NCBI RefSeq assembly: GCF_028198165.1
Contig: NZ_CP116339.1
Location: forward strand, 1,407,001-1,471,000
Reading direction: 5' to 3'
DNA: 64,000 bases
From: Pseudoxanthomonas sp. JBR18
Lineage (GTDB): Bacteria; Pseudomonadota; Gammaproteobacteria; Xanthomonadales; Xanthomonadaceae
Both the position numbers and the translations under genes were made by a program. Below, piece by piece: positions 27,129 to 38,177 of this stretch (position 1 is the stretch's first letter; the number at the start of each line of letters is the position of its first letter). Below the pieces are notes generated by a model. The model was not told the DNA's origin. It was given only the letters and a program-made list of their open reading frames with translations, and did no database searches.

Positions 27129-27140
27129 AGACCAAGGTCT
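27129..27140. promoter_or_regulatory. Candidate operator between porin and acs
   Basis: AGACCAAGGTCT (27129-27140), arms AGACC/GGTCT, within TAAGACCAAGGTCTAA. A related TCTTTGGTC lies at 27102-27110. A LuxR-type CrbR dimer would bind a dyad of this kind, but the assignment rests on position only. Confidence 0.3.
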
Positions 27141-27257
27141 AACGGGCTTGCTGCGTTGCGCAAACCACTGATCGGTCAAACTTGTGGACGACGAAAAGGC
27201 TGGCCGGACCCCACCCCGGCTTGTCCATATCCACCGTGTTGAGAAGGAGGTAGTTCC

Positions 27258-29201
<1,944 letters not shown>

Positions 29202-29347
29202 GGGGCATGGGCACCGTGGCCAGTGACGCGTCGAAAGCCGATCGCCTGGTCTGGCACTATGCCAGCCGGGCCACGTACGAATCCCCGGCGCATGCGCGCG
29301 ACGGGGAGACGCACCGGCCCGACCCCCACACCACGATCCCCGCTTCC

Positions 29348-30016
29348 ATGACCACACTGCTGATTGCCGACGACCATCCTCTGTTCCGGGAAGCCCTGCG
29401 CGGCGCCGTCCAGCGCGTGCTGCCCGGCGTGCACCTGCACGAGGCCGACAGCGTCGATGCACTGTACACCCTGGTGGAGGCCAATCCCGATGCGGACCTG
29501 CTGCTGCTGGACCTCAACATGCCCGGCGCACACGGCTTCAACGCCTTGGTCCACCTGCGTGCCCTGCATCCGCAGCTGCCCGTGGTGGTGGTGTCCGCGC
29601 GCGAGGAGCCGGCGGTCATGCGCCGGGCCCTGGACCACGGCGCGATGGGCTTCATTCCCAAGTCGGTCGATTCGGACACCATCGGCGAGGCCATCGGCCA
29701 GGTGCTCGACGGGGAGCGCTGGGCACCCGAGGAGGCGCACAACGCGCCGGCCATCGGCCGCGACGAACACGAAGTCGCCCAGCGCCTGCGCGACCTGACG
29801 CCCCAGCAGTTCCGCGTGCTGCAGATGCTGGGCGCCGGCCGATTGAACAAGCAGATCGCCTACGACCTGGGCGTGTCCGAAGCCACCATCAAGGCGCACG
29901 TCACCGCGATCCTGCGCAAGCTGGGCGTCACCAATCGCACCCAGGCCGTGCTGATGGCCGGGCGCCTGTCGGTGGATCCCGATGGCCTGATCCCGCCCCC
30001 GGAAGACCAGGAATAA
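29348..30016 (+). CDS. crbR: LuxR/NarL-family response regulator, CrbR/ErdR type
   Basis: 222 residues. Seen: receiver MTTLLIADDHPLFREALRGA with Asp-55 in LLLLDLNMPGAHG and Lys in FIPKSVD, then a C-terminal LuxR helix-turn-helix (about 148-210; LTPQQFRVLQMLGAGRLNKQIAYDLGVSEATIKAHVTAILRKLG). The start at 29348 is the canonical receiver start; the frame is open further upstream. Known: CrbR/ErdR/AgmR-type regulators next to acs activate it on phosphorylation by the SLC5-type kinase CrbS. The likely kinase is encoded at 12725-16174. Cognate pairing is inference. Confidence 0.88.
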   Translation: MTTLLIADDHPLFREALRGAVQRVLPGVHLHEADSVDALYTLVEANPDADLLLLDLNMPGAHGFNALVHLRALHPQLPVVVVSAREEPAVMRRALDHGAMGFIPKSVDSDTIGEAIGQVLDGERWAPEEAHNAPAIGRDEHEVAQRLRDLTPQQFRVLQMLGAGRLNKQIAYDLGVSEATIKAHVTAILRKLGVTNRTQAVLMAGRLSVDPDGLIPPPEDQE

Positions 30017-30026
30017 GCGTTCCTCG

Positions 30027-30093
30027 GTGGGAGCCGCCATGGCGGCGATGATGCCCTCCCGGAAACGCCCTTCGCCGCCGTGGCGGCTCCCAC
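30027..30093. repeat. REP-like palindromic element, copy 1
   Basis: 67 bp: GTGGGAGCCGCCATGGCGGC at the left and GCCGCCGTGGCGGCTCCCAC at the right, inverted to each other, around a short spacer. It begins 10 nt after the crbR stop. The foot GTGG/CCAC resembles GTAG-type REPs. It differs from copy 2 at about 3 positions. Confidence 0.85.
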
Positions 30094-30105
30094 GAGGTCT
30101 GTGGC

Positions 30106-30306
30106 ATGGATGATGCCGCCACCTACGCCGCGCTGATCGACGAGGCCTTCGCCGACTACCACGCGCGCTTTGCGCACATCACCCGGTGCTTTGCGGGCAC
30201 CGAGGCCGGGAACACGCCTGTGGGAGCCGCCATGGCGGCGATGACGCCTTCCCGAAAACGCCCTTCGCCGCCGTGGCGGCTCCCACGAGGTCTGTGGCAT
30301 GGATGA
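30106..30306 (+). pseudogene. Upstream duplicate of aceK 5' end, copy 1 (66-codon leader ORF)
   Basis: Codons 1-26 equal those of aceK ([20 protein letters not shown], then RFAHIT) with one synonymous change (GAG/GAA); it then runs through a 36-nt filler and the next REP element and stops at a TGA overlapping the next copy's ATG (ATGGATGA, 8 nt). The upstream GAGGTCTGTGGC is the same as before aceK, so ribosomes could start here. It cannot encode a kinase. It may be an inert duplication or a translated leader. Confidence 0.7.
30220..30286. repeat. REP-like palindromic element, copy 2
   Basis: Exactly 193 bp from copy 1. Same 67-bp structure with inverted arms GTGGGAGCCGCCATGGCGGC and GCCGCCGTGGCGGCTCCCAC. 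Confidence 0.85.
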
Positions 30307-30499
30307 TGCCGCCACCTACGCCGCGCTGATCGACGAAGCCTTCGCCGACTACCACGCGCGCTTTGCGCACATCACCCAGTGCTTTACGGGTACAGAGGCC
30401 GGGAACACGCCTGTGGGAGCCGCCATGGCGGCGATGACGCCTTCCCGGAAACGCCCCTCGACGCCATGGCGGCTCCTACGAGGTCTGTGGCATGGATGA
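30299..30499 (+). pseudogene. Upstream duplicate of aceK 5' end, copy 2 (66-codon leader ORF)
   Basis: Its first 78 nt are identical to the aceK start. It then diverges through the same filler (4 differences from copy 1 in 36 nt) and the third REP element and stops in TGA overlapping the true aceK start by 8 nt. Ribosomes finishing this ORF would be placed on the aceK start. Like copy 1 it retains the GAGGTCTGTGGC ribosome-binding segment. Confidence 0.7.
30413..30479. repeat. REP-like palindromic element, copy 3
   Basis: Exactly 193 bp from copy 2. The right arm has drifted (ACGCCATGGCGGCTCCTAC), with about 5 differences from copy 2. It ends 12 nt before the aceK ATG, so its stem could hide or expose the ribosome-binding site. 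Confidence 0.85.
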
Positions 30500-32198
30500 T
30501 GCCGCCACCTACGCCGCGCTGATCGACGAAGCCTTCGCCGACTACCACGCGCGCTTTGCGCACATCACCGGGCGCGCGAAGCTGCGCTTTGCGCAGCGCG
30601 ACTGGAATGGCGCGCGCGACGATGCGGTCGAGCGCATCGCGCTCTACGACGCCTGTGTGGACGAATGCCGGCTGCGCCTGCAGGCGGTGATGGGCCCGCG
30701 CGCATTCGACCGCACGCTATGGCATGCCATCCGCGAGCGCTACGCGACGCTGATCGACGCGCAGATCGACCGCGAGTTGTACAAGACCTTCTACAACACG
30801 CTGACCCGGCGCTTCTTCCGCACCCAGGGCGTGGATGCGCAGGTGGAGTTCGTGGCGCTGGACATCGCGCCCACCGAGGCCATCACCCATCCGGTCGCGC
30901 GGCACAACTATCTGGTCTCGCAGACCCGGCCGGTGGACACCTTCGCCCGGCTGCTGGGCGACTACGTGTTCGCCGTGCCCTATGCGCACCAGGCGCGCTG
31001 CGCGGCCGCCATCGCCGTGCGCCTGCACGACGACCTGGCCGGCTGGGGCGAGCCGGTGCGCGCGGTGGAGCTGCTGGACACGGTGTTCTATCGCGAACGC
31101 CGCGCCTACCTGGTCGGCCGGGTGCTGGGCGAGACGCGCTTTGCGCCGTGCATGATCGCGCTGATCCACGACGAGGCCGGCCTGCGCGTGGACGCGGTGC
31201 TGACCCGGCGCGCGGACGTGGCCCAGTTGTTCGGCATCTCGCGCAGCTACTTCCACGCCGACCTGCCCACGGTTGGCGATGCGGTGGTCTTCCTGCGCAC
31301 CTTGCTGCCGCACAAGCCCATCGATGAGCTGTACACCGTGCTGGGCCGCGCCAAGCAGGGCAAGACCGAGCGCTTCCGCACCTTCTATCATCACTTTGGC
31401 GATCACCCTGGCGAGCAGCTGGTCCAGGCCGAGGGCACGCCCGGACTGGTAATGGCGGTATTCACCCTGCCCAGCTATCCGTTGGTGTTCAAGCTGATCC
31501 GCGACCGCTTCGCCGAGACCAAGCAGGTCACCCGGCAGGAGGTGCAGGAGCGCTATGCCCTGGTGTTCAACCGTGACCGGGTGGGGCGCTTGCTCGACGC
31601 GCAGCCGTATCGCGCGCTGCGCTTCCCGGTCGCGCGCTTCGCCCCGGCGCTGCTGGCCGAACTGCGCGACACCTGCGCTGGCAGCCTGACCTTCGAAGGG
31701 GACGATGTGATCATCGCCCTGTGCTACGTGCAGCGCCGGCTGCGCCCACTCAACCTGTACCTGCGCGAGCAGCCGGCCGAGGCCGCGCGCGCGGCGGCGC
31801 TGGACTACGGCCAGGCCATCGTGGACATGGCCCGCAACAACATCTTCCCTGGCGACATGCTGCTGAAGAACTTCGGCGTCTCGCGCCACGGCCGGGTGGT
31901 GTTCTACGACTACGACGAGGTGCGGCTGATCACCGACTGCCAGTTCCGCGACTGGCCCCAGGCGCAGAGCTACGAGGAGCAGATGGCCGACGAGCCCTGG
32001 TTCCATGTCGCTCCGGGCGACGTGTTCCCCGAGCGCTTCGTCCAGTTCATGGGCTTGCCCGCCGCGCTGGCCCAGGCCGTGCGCGCGGTGCATGGGCAGC
32101 TGTTCGACCCGGCCTGGTGGCGCGAATTGCAAGCCGCGCTGGCGCAGGACCGCTATCCCGACACCCCTCCCTATCCGCCCTCGCTGCGCGTGGCCTGA
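30492..32198 (+). CDS. aceK: Isocitrate dehydrogenase kinase/phosphatase
   Basis: 568 residues, full length. AceK phosphorylates and dephosphorylates isocitrate dehydrogenase and so switches carbon between the TCA cycle and glyoxylate shunt during growth on acetate. Seen: [20 protein letters not shown], the nucleotide-binding region [43 protein letters not shown] and [11 protein letters not shown], plus the usual C-terminus. The start at 30492 has GAGGT upstream. The 5' end is unusual: two upstream copies of the first 26 codons, with REP elements, precede it at 193-bp steps. Placement after acs-crbR fits an acetate role; aceA/aceB are not in the window. Confidence 0.95.
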   Translation: MDDAATYAALIDEAFADYHARFAHITGRAKLRFAQRDWNGARDDAVERIALYDACVDECRLRLQAVMGPRAFDRTLWHAIRERYATLIDAQIDRELYKTFYNTLTRRFFRTQGVDAQVEFVALDIAPTEAITHPVARHNYLVSQTRPVDTFARLLGDYVFAVPYAHQARCAAAIAVRLHDDLAGWGEPVRAVELLDTVFYRERRAYLVGRVLGETRFAPCMIALIHDEAGLRVDAVLTRRADVAQLFGISRSYFHADLPTVGDAVVFLRTLLPHKPIDELYTVLGRAKQGKTERFRTFYHHFGDHPGEQLVQAEGTPGLVMAVFTLPSYPLVFKLIRDRFAETKQVTRQEVQERYALVFNRDRVGRLLDAQPYRALRFPVARFAPALLAELRDTCAGSLTFEGDDVIIALCYVQRRLRPLNLYLREQPAEAARAAALDYGQAIVDMARNNIFPGDMLLKNFGVSRHGRVVFYDYDEVRLITDCQFRDWPQAQSYEEQMADEPWFHVAPGDVFPERFVQFMGLPAALAQAVRAVHGQLFDPAWWRELQAALAQDRYPDTPPYPPSLRVA

Positions 32199-32436
32199 AC
32201 GCCGCGCACACCTGCCATACGCCGCCACAAAAAAGTGGTTGACGCCTTCTGGATGCAGGCACAGACTGCCGCCCGCCCGGCGCAGCCACAGCGCGTCGGT
32301 TCCTTTGGTGAAGCGCCCTTCCTCATGCCCAGCGACCCTTCCAGTCGATCTTGTCTGCCGTCAACGGTGGCTGCGCGCTGAGTCCTGATCGGGTTCGGCC
32401 AGGCGGCCGTTGCGGCTGCCCAACCAGGCCGTTCCG

Positions 32437-33819
32437 ATGAACCTGAAGCACTTCTCCTTCAAGACCACCGATGCGGTGGCCGCCCAGCTGGACGCGCTGC
32501 GTCCGCTCAACACCGCCGACGTGGTCGAGCGGCTCAACAAGCTCAAGCCCGCCCTGGCCGACGCGACCTTCGCCCGCCTGTCCGACGCGCGCGCGATCAA
32601 TGTGCTCGAGGCGCCCGAGCTGCTGCGCGGCCCGCAGCTGCTGCAGGCCCTGCAGCGCCCGCGCCGGGCGCGCGTGCTCGAAGGCATGGCCGACGACCGC
32701 GCCGCCGACCTGGTCCAGGCGCTGGAGTTGACCGACCAGGCCGCAGCCCTGGCCGACTTGGCCGCGCGCGCGCCGGCCAGTGCGCACGCGGTGCAGAAGC
32801 TGATGCGCTACCGCCCGCGCACCGCCGGCGCGCTGATGACCACCGAGTACGTCGGGGTGCCGGCCGACTGGACCGTGGCCCAGACCCTGGACCACGTGCG
32901 CGAGGTCGAGCGCAAGCGCGAGACCGTGTATGCCATCTACGTGCTGGCTCCCGGCAGCGACGTCCTGCAGCAGGTCGTGACCCTGCGCCGGCTGATCACC
33001 GGCCAGCCTGGCGACAACATCCTCACCGTGGCCCAGGTCAATCCGCCGGTCACCGTCTCGCCGCTGACAGACCAGCAGGAAGTCGCGCGCCTGATCCGCC
33101 GCCACGATCTGCTCTCGCTGGCCGTGGTCGACGATGCGCGCCGCATGCTGGGCATCGTCACCGTGGACGACATCATCGACACGATGATGGAGGAAGGCAC
33201 CGAGGACGCGCACAAGTTCGGCGGCCTGGAGGCGCTGGACGCGCCGTACATGCAGATCGGCTTCTGGCGGATGATCCGCAAGCGCGCGGGCTGGCTGTGC
33301 GCGCTGTTCCTGGGCGAGATGCTCACCGCCAGCGCGATGCAGCACTTCGAGGGCGAACTGGACAAGGCGCTGGTGCTGACCTTGTTCATCCCGCTGATCA
33401 TGAGTTCGGGCGGCAATTCCGGCTCGCAGGCGACCTCGCTGCTAATCCGCGCCCTGGCCCTGGGCGAGCTGCGCCTGCGTGACTGGTGGAGGGTGGCCCT
33501 GCGCGAGCTGCCCACCGGCATGCTGCTCGGCGCGATCCTGGGCGTGATCGCCATCCTGCGCGTGGTGGCCTGGCAGCGGCTGGGAATCTACGACTACGGC
33601 CCGCACTGGCCGCTGGTGGCCCTGACCGTGGGTGCGGCGCTGGTGGGCATCGTGACCTTCGGCTCGCTGACCGGCTCGATGCTGCCGTTCGCGCTGCAGC
33701 GGCTGCGCTTCGACCCGGCCAGCGCCTCGGCACCGTTCGTGGCTACCCTGGTGGATGTCACCGGGCTGGTCATCTACTTCAGCATCGCTCTGCTGATCCT
33801 GAGCGGGACGCTGTTGTAG
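32437..33819 (+). CDS. mgtE: Magnesium transporter MgtE
   Basis: 460 residues. Seen: N-terminal superhelical domain (about 1-130; NTADVVERLNKLKPALADATFARL), a CBS pair (about 135-255; LMTTEYVGVPADWTVAQTL, LAVVDDARRMLGIVTVDDIID), a plug helix and five membrane helices with LFIPLIMSSGGNSGSQATSLLIRAL, the conserved pore segment, and a C-terminus VDVTGLVIYFSIALLIL. Start at the ATG at 32437; a TTG at 32410 extends the frame without support. Known: MgtE is a Mg2+-gated Mg2+ channel. It appears independent of aceK (238-nt gap). Confidence 0.94.
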   Translation: MNLKHFSFKTTDAVAAQLDALRPLNTADVVERLNKLKPALADATFARLSDARAINVLEAPELLRGPQLLQALQRPRRARVLEGMADDRAADLVQALELTDQAAALADLAARAPASAHAVQKLMRYRPRTAGALMTTEYVGVPADWTVAQTLDHVREVERKRETVYAIYVLAPGSDVLQQVVTLRRLITGQPGDNILTVAQVNPPVTVSPLTDQQEVARLIRRHDLLSLAVVDDARRMLGIVTVDDIIDTMMEEGTEDAHKFGGLEALDAPYMQIGFWRMIRKRAGWLCALFLGEMLTASAMQHFEGELDKALVLTLFIPLIMSSGGNSGSQATSLLIRALALGELRLRDWWRVALRELPTGMLLGAILGVIAILRVVAWQRLGIYDYGPHWPLVALTVGAALVGIVTFGSLTGSMLPFALQRLRFDPASASAPFVATLVDVTGLVIYFSIALLILSGTLL

Positions 33820-33866
33820 GCCACCGCCGTCGATGGAAGCCGCTATTGGTGGAGATGGGAGCGGCG

Positions 33867-33933
33867 GTGGGAGCCGCCATGGCGGCGAGGGGCTTGACTG
33901 GTAAGGCCTCATCGCCGCCATGGCGGCTCCCAC
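33867..33933. repeat. REP-like palindromic element, copy 4
   Basis: A 67-bp member of the same family as the elements at 30027-30479: GTGGGAGCCGCCATGGCGGC at the left, CGCCGCCATGGCGGCTCCCAC at the right, 48 nt after the mgtE stop. The spacer (GAGGGGCTTGACTGGTAAGG) differs from the aceK copies. Confidence 0.85.
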
Positions 33934-34058
33934 CGCGGCTAGCTGGGTTCCGATGAGCTCTACCAGGCCTGCGCTCGCGCAGCGCGTCATGCGAGGGCAT
34001 CGCCCCGCCGTGTAACGTGTGGGGCGATGTCCCGCTTCCAGATCGCCGCTGCCATCGC

Positions 34059-36758
34059 ATGAGCACCTACCGCCTCAAGTCCGTGTTCGCGCCGACCTCG
34101 ATCGCCATCGTCGGCGGCAGCCCGCGCGATCGCTCGGCCGGGCGGGCGGTGGTGCGCAACCTGCGCGCGGCGGGGTTCCCTGGGCGGATCGCTTGGATCA
34201 ATGCGCGCTACAAGCGCATCGACGAGGTGGACACCGTCCCGCGGCTGTCCGACCTGGACTACGTGCCGGATCTGGTGATCGTCACCGCCCCGGCGCGGAC
34301 CGTGCCCAAGGTCGTGGCCACCGCGGCCGAGCGCGGCGTGGCCGCCGCGATCATCCTCACCGCCGGCCTGGGCCAAGGCCCCGGCTCGCTGGCCGAAGCC
34401 ACCGAGCGTGCCGCGCGCGCGCATGGCCTGCGCCTCCTCGGGCCGCATTGCCTGGGCGTGATCGCCCCGCACGCCAGGCTCAACGCCAGCATCGCTGCAC
34501 ACACCCCACTACCCGGCGACCTGGCGCTGATTTCCGAGTCCTCGGCCATTGCCGCGGCGCTGGTGGAATGGGGTGTCGCGCATCAGGTCGGGTTCTCCGC
34601 GGTGGTCTCGCTCGGCGACGCGCTCGATGTGGATTTCAGCGACCTGCTGGACCACTTCGCCACCGACTACCGCACCCGCGCGATCCTGCTCTACGTCGAA
34701 TCCATCCGCGACGCGCGCAAGTTCATGTCCGCCGCGCGTGCGGCCGCGCGCGGCAAGCCGGTGGTGGTGGTCAAGTCCGGACGCGGGCGCGAAACGGGCG
34801 GCACGACCCACACCCAGACCCTGGCCCGCCCCGACGCGGTGTACGACGCCGCCTTCCGACGCGCCGGCCTGCTGCGCGTGGGCGCGCTGGACGAGCTGTT
34901 CGCCGCCGCCCAGACCCTGGGCCGACTGGGCACCTTTCCTGGCCGGCGCCTGGCGATCCTGTCCAACGGCGGCGGCGTGGGCGCCCTGGCCCGCGACCAG
35001 CTCGGCGCCCTCGGGGGCACCCTGGCCGGGCTGTCGGAGGCCACCGTGGCGCGCCTGGACCAGGCCCTGCCGGACTGGTCGCGCGAGAACCCGGTGGACA
35101 TCGTGGTCGACGCCGACGGTGAGCGCTACGCGGCCGCGGTCGAGGCCCTGCTCGCCGACGCGGAGAACGACGCGGTGCTGGTGGTCAACGTCCCCACCGC
35201 CTTCACCTCCTCGGCCGATGCGGCGCAGGCGCTGACCCAGGTCGTGGGCCAGCGCCCCCGCCACAGCCGGGCCAAGCCGGTGCTGGCCGTGTGGCTGGGC
35301 GGTGGCGAGGCCGCCCTGACCACGCTCAACGCCGCGCACATTCCCAACTATGCGACCGAAGCCGACGCGGTGGCCGGCTTCATGCACCTGGTGCGCTATC
35401 GCGAGGCCCAGACCGCGCTGATGGAGACGCCGCCCAGCCTGCCGCAGGATTTCGTGGTGGATGTCGGCGCCGCCCGCGCCATCGTCGAGGCGGCGCTGGC
35501 CGATGGCCGTCAGTGGCTGGACCCGATTGCCGCCACCGGCGTGCTGCGCGCCTACGGCATCCCCACCGCGCGTATCTGGGCCGCGGCCGACGCCGAGGCC
35601 GCGGTGAAGCTGGCCCAGCCATTGCTGGACGAAGGCCTGCCGGTCGCGGTCAAGGTGCTCTCGGCGGACATCCCCCACAAGTCCGACGTGGACGGGGTGC
35701 GCCTGAACCTGGTCTCGGCCGAGGCGGTGCATGCGGCCACCACCGCGCTGATCGAGCGCGCGCGCCGGCTGCGCCCGGAGGCGCGCATCGACGGCGTTGT
35801 GGTCCAGCCCACGGTGCTGCGCCCCAAGTCGCGCGAGCTGATCGCCGGCATCGCCGACGATGCGGTGTTCGGCCCGGTGATCGTGTTCGGCCGCGGTGGC
35901 ACGGCGGTGGAGGTGATCGACGATGTGGCCCTGGCCCTGCCGCCACTGGATCTACGCCTGGCCCACGAGCTGATCGGCCGCACCCGGGTCTCGCGCATCC
36001 TCAAGGCCTACCGCGACGTGCCCGCCGCCGACGAGCGTGCCGTGGCACTGGTCCTGGTCAAGCTGGCCCAGCTGGCCGCCGACATTCCCGAGATCCGCGA
36101 GCTGGACATCAATCCGCTGCTGGCCGACGCCAGCGGCGTGGTCGCGGTGGACGCGCGCATCGCCGTGGCGCCCTCGCGCCAGCTGCACAAGGGTCGCGGG
36201 CATCCGCGTCTGTCGATCTTCCCCTATCCCAAGGAATGGGAGCGCCACATCACCCTGTCCGACGGCAGCGAGACCTTCGTGCGGCCGGTGCGGCCGGAGG
36301 ACGACGCGCTGTTCCGCGCGTTCTTCGCCCGGGTCACCGACGAGGACCTGCGCCTGCGCTTCTTCCAGTCGGTCAAGCATTTCAGCCACGAGTTCATCGC
36401 GCGCCTGACCCAGCTGGACTACGCGCGTTCCATCGCCCTGGTGGCCATCGACCCGGGCAACGGCGAGATGCTCGGCGCGGTACGCCTGCTGGCCGACGCC
36501 GACTACGACCGCGGCGAGTACGGCATCCTGATCCGCTCGGACCTCAAGGGCGCCGGCCTGGGCTGGCAGCTGATGCGGATCATGATCGACTACGCGCACT
36601 GGCAGGGGCTGCGTCAGGTCGAGGGCCAGGTCCTGCGCGAGAACCGCACCATGCTGGCCATGTGCCGGCAGCTGGGCTTCACCCTCAAGCCCGACCCGGA
36701 CGATGCCTCCATCACCAACGTGACCCTGCCGATCCACAGCGCCCGGGGGCAGCCCTGA
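34059..36758 (+). CDS. pat: Pat-type protein lysine acetyltransferase (acyl-CoA synthetase-like + GNAT)
   Basis: 899 residues. Seen: N-terminal NDP-forming acyl-CoA synthetase-like domain (SVFAPTSIAIVGGSPRDRSAG), KPVVVVKSGRGRETGG, an ATP-grasp-like segment (GLPVAVKVLSADIPHKSDVDGV, ELDINPLLAD) and a C-terminal GNAT domain (about 730-890; ERHITLSDGSETFVRPVRPEDD, LKGAGLGWQLMRIMIDYAHW, ENRTMLAMCRQLGF). Known: Salmonella Pat of this architecture acetylates and inactivates Acs. The start at 34059 (MSTYRLKSVF) is chosen over the in-frame TTG/GTG upstream. Its closeness to acs and crbR supports control of acetate activation. Other substrates are possible. Confidence 0.9.
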   Translation: MSTYRLKSVFAPTSIAIVGGSPRDRSAGRAVVRNLRAAGFPGRIAWINARYKRIDEVDTVPRLSDLDYVPDLVIVTAPARTVPKVVATAAERGVAAAIILTAGLGQGPGSLAEATERAARAHGLRLLGPHCLGVIAPHARLNASIAAHTPLPGDLALISESSAIAAALVEWGVAHQVGFSAVVSLGDALDVDFSDLLDHFATDYRTRAILLYVESIRDARKFMSAARAAARGKPVVVVKSGRGRETGGTTHTQTLARPDAVYDAAFRRAGLLRVGALDELFAAAQTLGRLGTFPGRRLAILSNGGGVGALARDQLGALGGTLAGLSEATVARLDQALPDWSRENPVDIVVDADGERYAAAVEALLADAENDAVLVVNVPTAFTSSADAAQALTQVVGQRPRHSRAKPVLAVWLGGGEAALTTLNAAHIPNYATEADAVAGFMHLVRYREAQTALMETPPSLPQDFVVDVGAARAIVEAALADGRQWLDPIAATGVLRAYGIPTARIWAAADAEAAVKLAQPLLDEGLPVAVKVLSADIPHKSDVDGVRLNLVSAEAVHAATTALIERARRLRPEARIDGVVVQPTVLRPKSRELIAGIADDAVFGPVIVFGRGGTAVEVIDDVALALPPLDLRLAHELIGRTRVSRILKAYRDVPAADERAVALVLVKLAQLAADIPEIRELDINPLLADASGVVAVDARIAVAPSRQLHKGRGHPRLSIFPYPKEWERHITLSDGSETFVRPVRPEDDALFRAFFARVTDEDLRLRFFQSVKHFSHEFIARLTQLDYARSIALVAIDPGNGEMLGAVRLLADADYDRGEYGILIRSDLKGAGLGWQLMRIMIDYAHWQGLRQVEGQVLRENRTMLAMCRQLGFTLKPDPDDASITNVTLPIHSARGQP

Positions 36759-36875
36759 GCGGCAAAACGGGCCCGGGGTCACCTTCCGGACACTGGCCCC
36801 TGTCGCGGTGCATCAACCGCGCGTTAGGCTCGACCCATGCGCCGTCGGCGCGGACTGGGCAACAGGGGGCGTCAC

Positions 36876-37865
36876 GTGGTGCGGGTCGCGATCGTAGGCT
36901 CTGATCTTCAAACCGAAGTGGCGCTGATGCGCCGCCTGCAGCGCATTGCCGCCCTGCCCGCCAACGGCCTGACGCTGGTCCACGACCTGGACGACTGCGA
37001 TCTGTTGGTGCTGCGCGAGGTGCCGGCGGCGCTGCCGACCGACACGCGCCTGGCCCAGGTGCGGTCCGACCGACCGCTGTGGCTGGTCGATGCCGGCGGA
37101 CGCTTGTCCGACCCGAGCCAGGGAACGGCACCCCTACACGAGCAGGCAATCCGACAGGCGCTGCAGACCCTGCACGCCCCGCATGCCGAGACCAGCCGCA
37201 CCCCGGCCGGCCCCACGCGCCCCTTCGCCGAGCAGATCCGCGAGCAACTCCGTGCCCGGTCCGCACAGGCGGTGCTGTCCCTGGATGGCGTGGACGTGCT
37301 GCATCTGGATTTCGTCGCGGGCCAGGCCGTACCACTGCACAGCGCGCGCCAAGCGGTGGACATCGTGCCGGGATTGCTCGGGCCGGGCTTCGACCGGCTG
37401 CTGCTGCGGGAGACATCGACCGCACCGGCCGATCAGGATCCGAGCATGGCGCTGACCCCGCTGCTGTGGCAAACGGCGCTGCGCATGCGCATGGTGCCGC
37501 AGCTGATCGCGCCGCTGACCGAGGCCACCACGCTGCGCATGCGCCAGTGGCCAGATTTCCGCGTGCTGGCCCATCGCCATGACGACTTCCGGCTGTGCAC
37601 GCTGCTGCTCAAGCAGGCCAGTACCGCCAGCGAGGCGGCGGCACAGCTGAAGATGGACACCGGCGCGGCACGCGCCTTCTTCAACGCCGCCTACCTCAGC
37701 GGCCACGCCGTGCTCGAGGGCGAGGCGGACGCGCTTGGCGATGCCGCGGCCGATGCGCCCATGCCCCCGCCGCCCACCACCACGCGCCTGTCGCGGCTAT
37801 GGCAGCGCCTGTCGCGGCTATGGCAGCGCCTGCGCGGCGGTGCCCGCCGTCGCGCCAGCGACTGA
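36876..37865 (+). CDS. Hypothetical protein with degenerate receiver-like N-terminus
   Basis: 329 residues from a GTG at 36876, preceded by AGGGGG 6 nt upstream; an ATG at 36837 in frame lacks this. I do not recognise the family. Seen: an N-terminal alternating beta/alpha pattern (VRVAIVGSDLQTEVALMRRL, DDCDLLVLREV, RPLWLVDAGG) like a receiver without conserved acidic residues; a middle region VLSLDGVDVLHLDFVAGQAV; and a helical part (about 210-290; CTLLLKQASTASEAAAQLKM). The C-terminus has Pro-Pro-Pro and Arg-rich segments with an exact 21-bp tandem duplication (LSRLWQR twice) at about 37786-37828. It stands alone between pat and an esterase gene. Confidence 0.7.
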   Translation: MVRVAIVGSDLQTEVALMRRLQRIAALPANGLTLVHDLDDCDLLVLREVPAALPTDTRLAQVRSDRPLWLVDAGGRLSDPSQGTAPLHEQAIRQALQTLHAPHAETSRTPAGPTRPFAEQIREQLRARSAQAVLSLDGVDVLHLDFVAGQAVPLHSARQAVDIVPGLLGPGFDRLLLRETSTAPADQDPSMALTPLLWQTALRMRMVPQLIAPLTEATTLRMRQWPDFRVLAHRHDDFRLCTLLLKQASTASEAAAQLKMDTGAARAFFNAAYLSGHAVLEGEADALGDAAADAPMPPPPTTTRLSRLWQRLSRLWQRLRGGARRRASD

Positions 37866-38177
37866 GCGCTCGGCTGCGCAGCGCAGGGTGCTGATGGCGG
37901 CTTGCCGAACGGCGCAGCAGCGGCGCGGTTGGTCTCGTTGGGCATGCCGACGGTAGAGACGTGGCGGGCGTAGGCAAATGGCAAGAAGCGCCTGACGCCA
38001 TGCCCCCGGCGGGAAAGCGCCGCCGGCGTCTGCAGACATGCTTCTGCAACCCGCTGCAGCGACGCGACGCCACCCCAGCTCACGACACCTGACCGCCCCA
38101 GGCATTCACTTTGGTCTACTTCCACCGGCGGGCGCTTGGCGGGACATTTCGTTTCCGTCCAGCTCGGGAGCATCGCC
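37866..38177. other. 312-nt intergenic stretch, no gene seen
   Basis: No supported ORF, repeat or RNA element was recognised. It should contain the esterase promoter. Confidence 0.45.

Noticed and set aside
30106..30499. Two separate AceK genes
   Set aside because: The upstream copies contain only the first 26 aceK codons and then unrelated sequence, so they cannot encode functional AceK.
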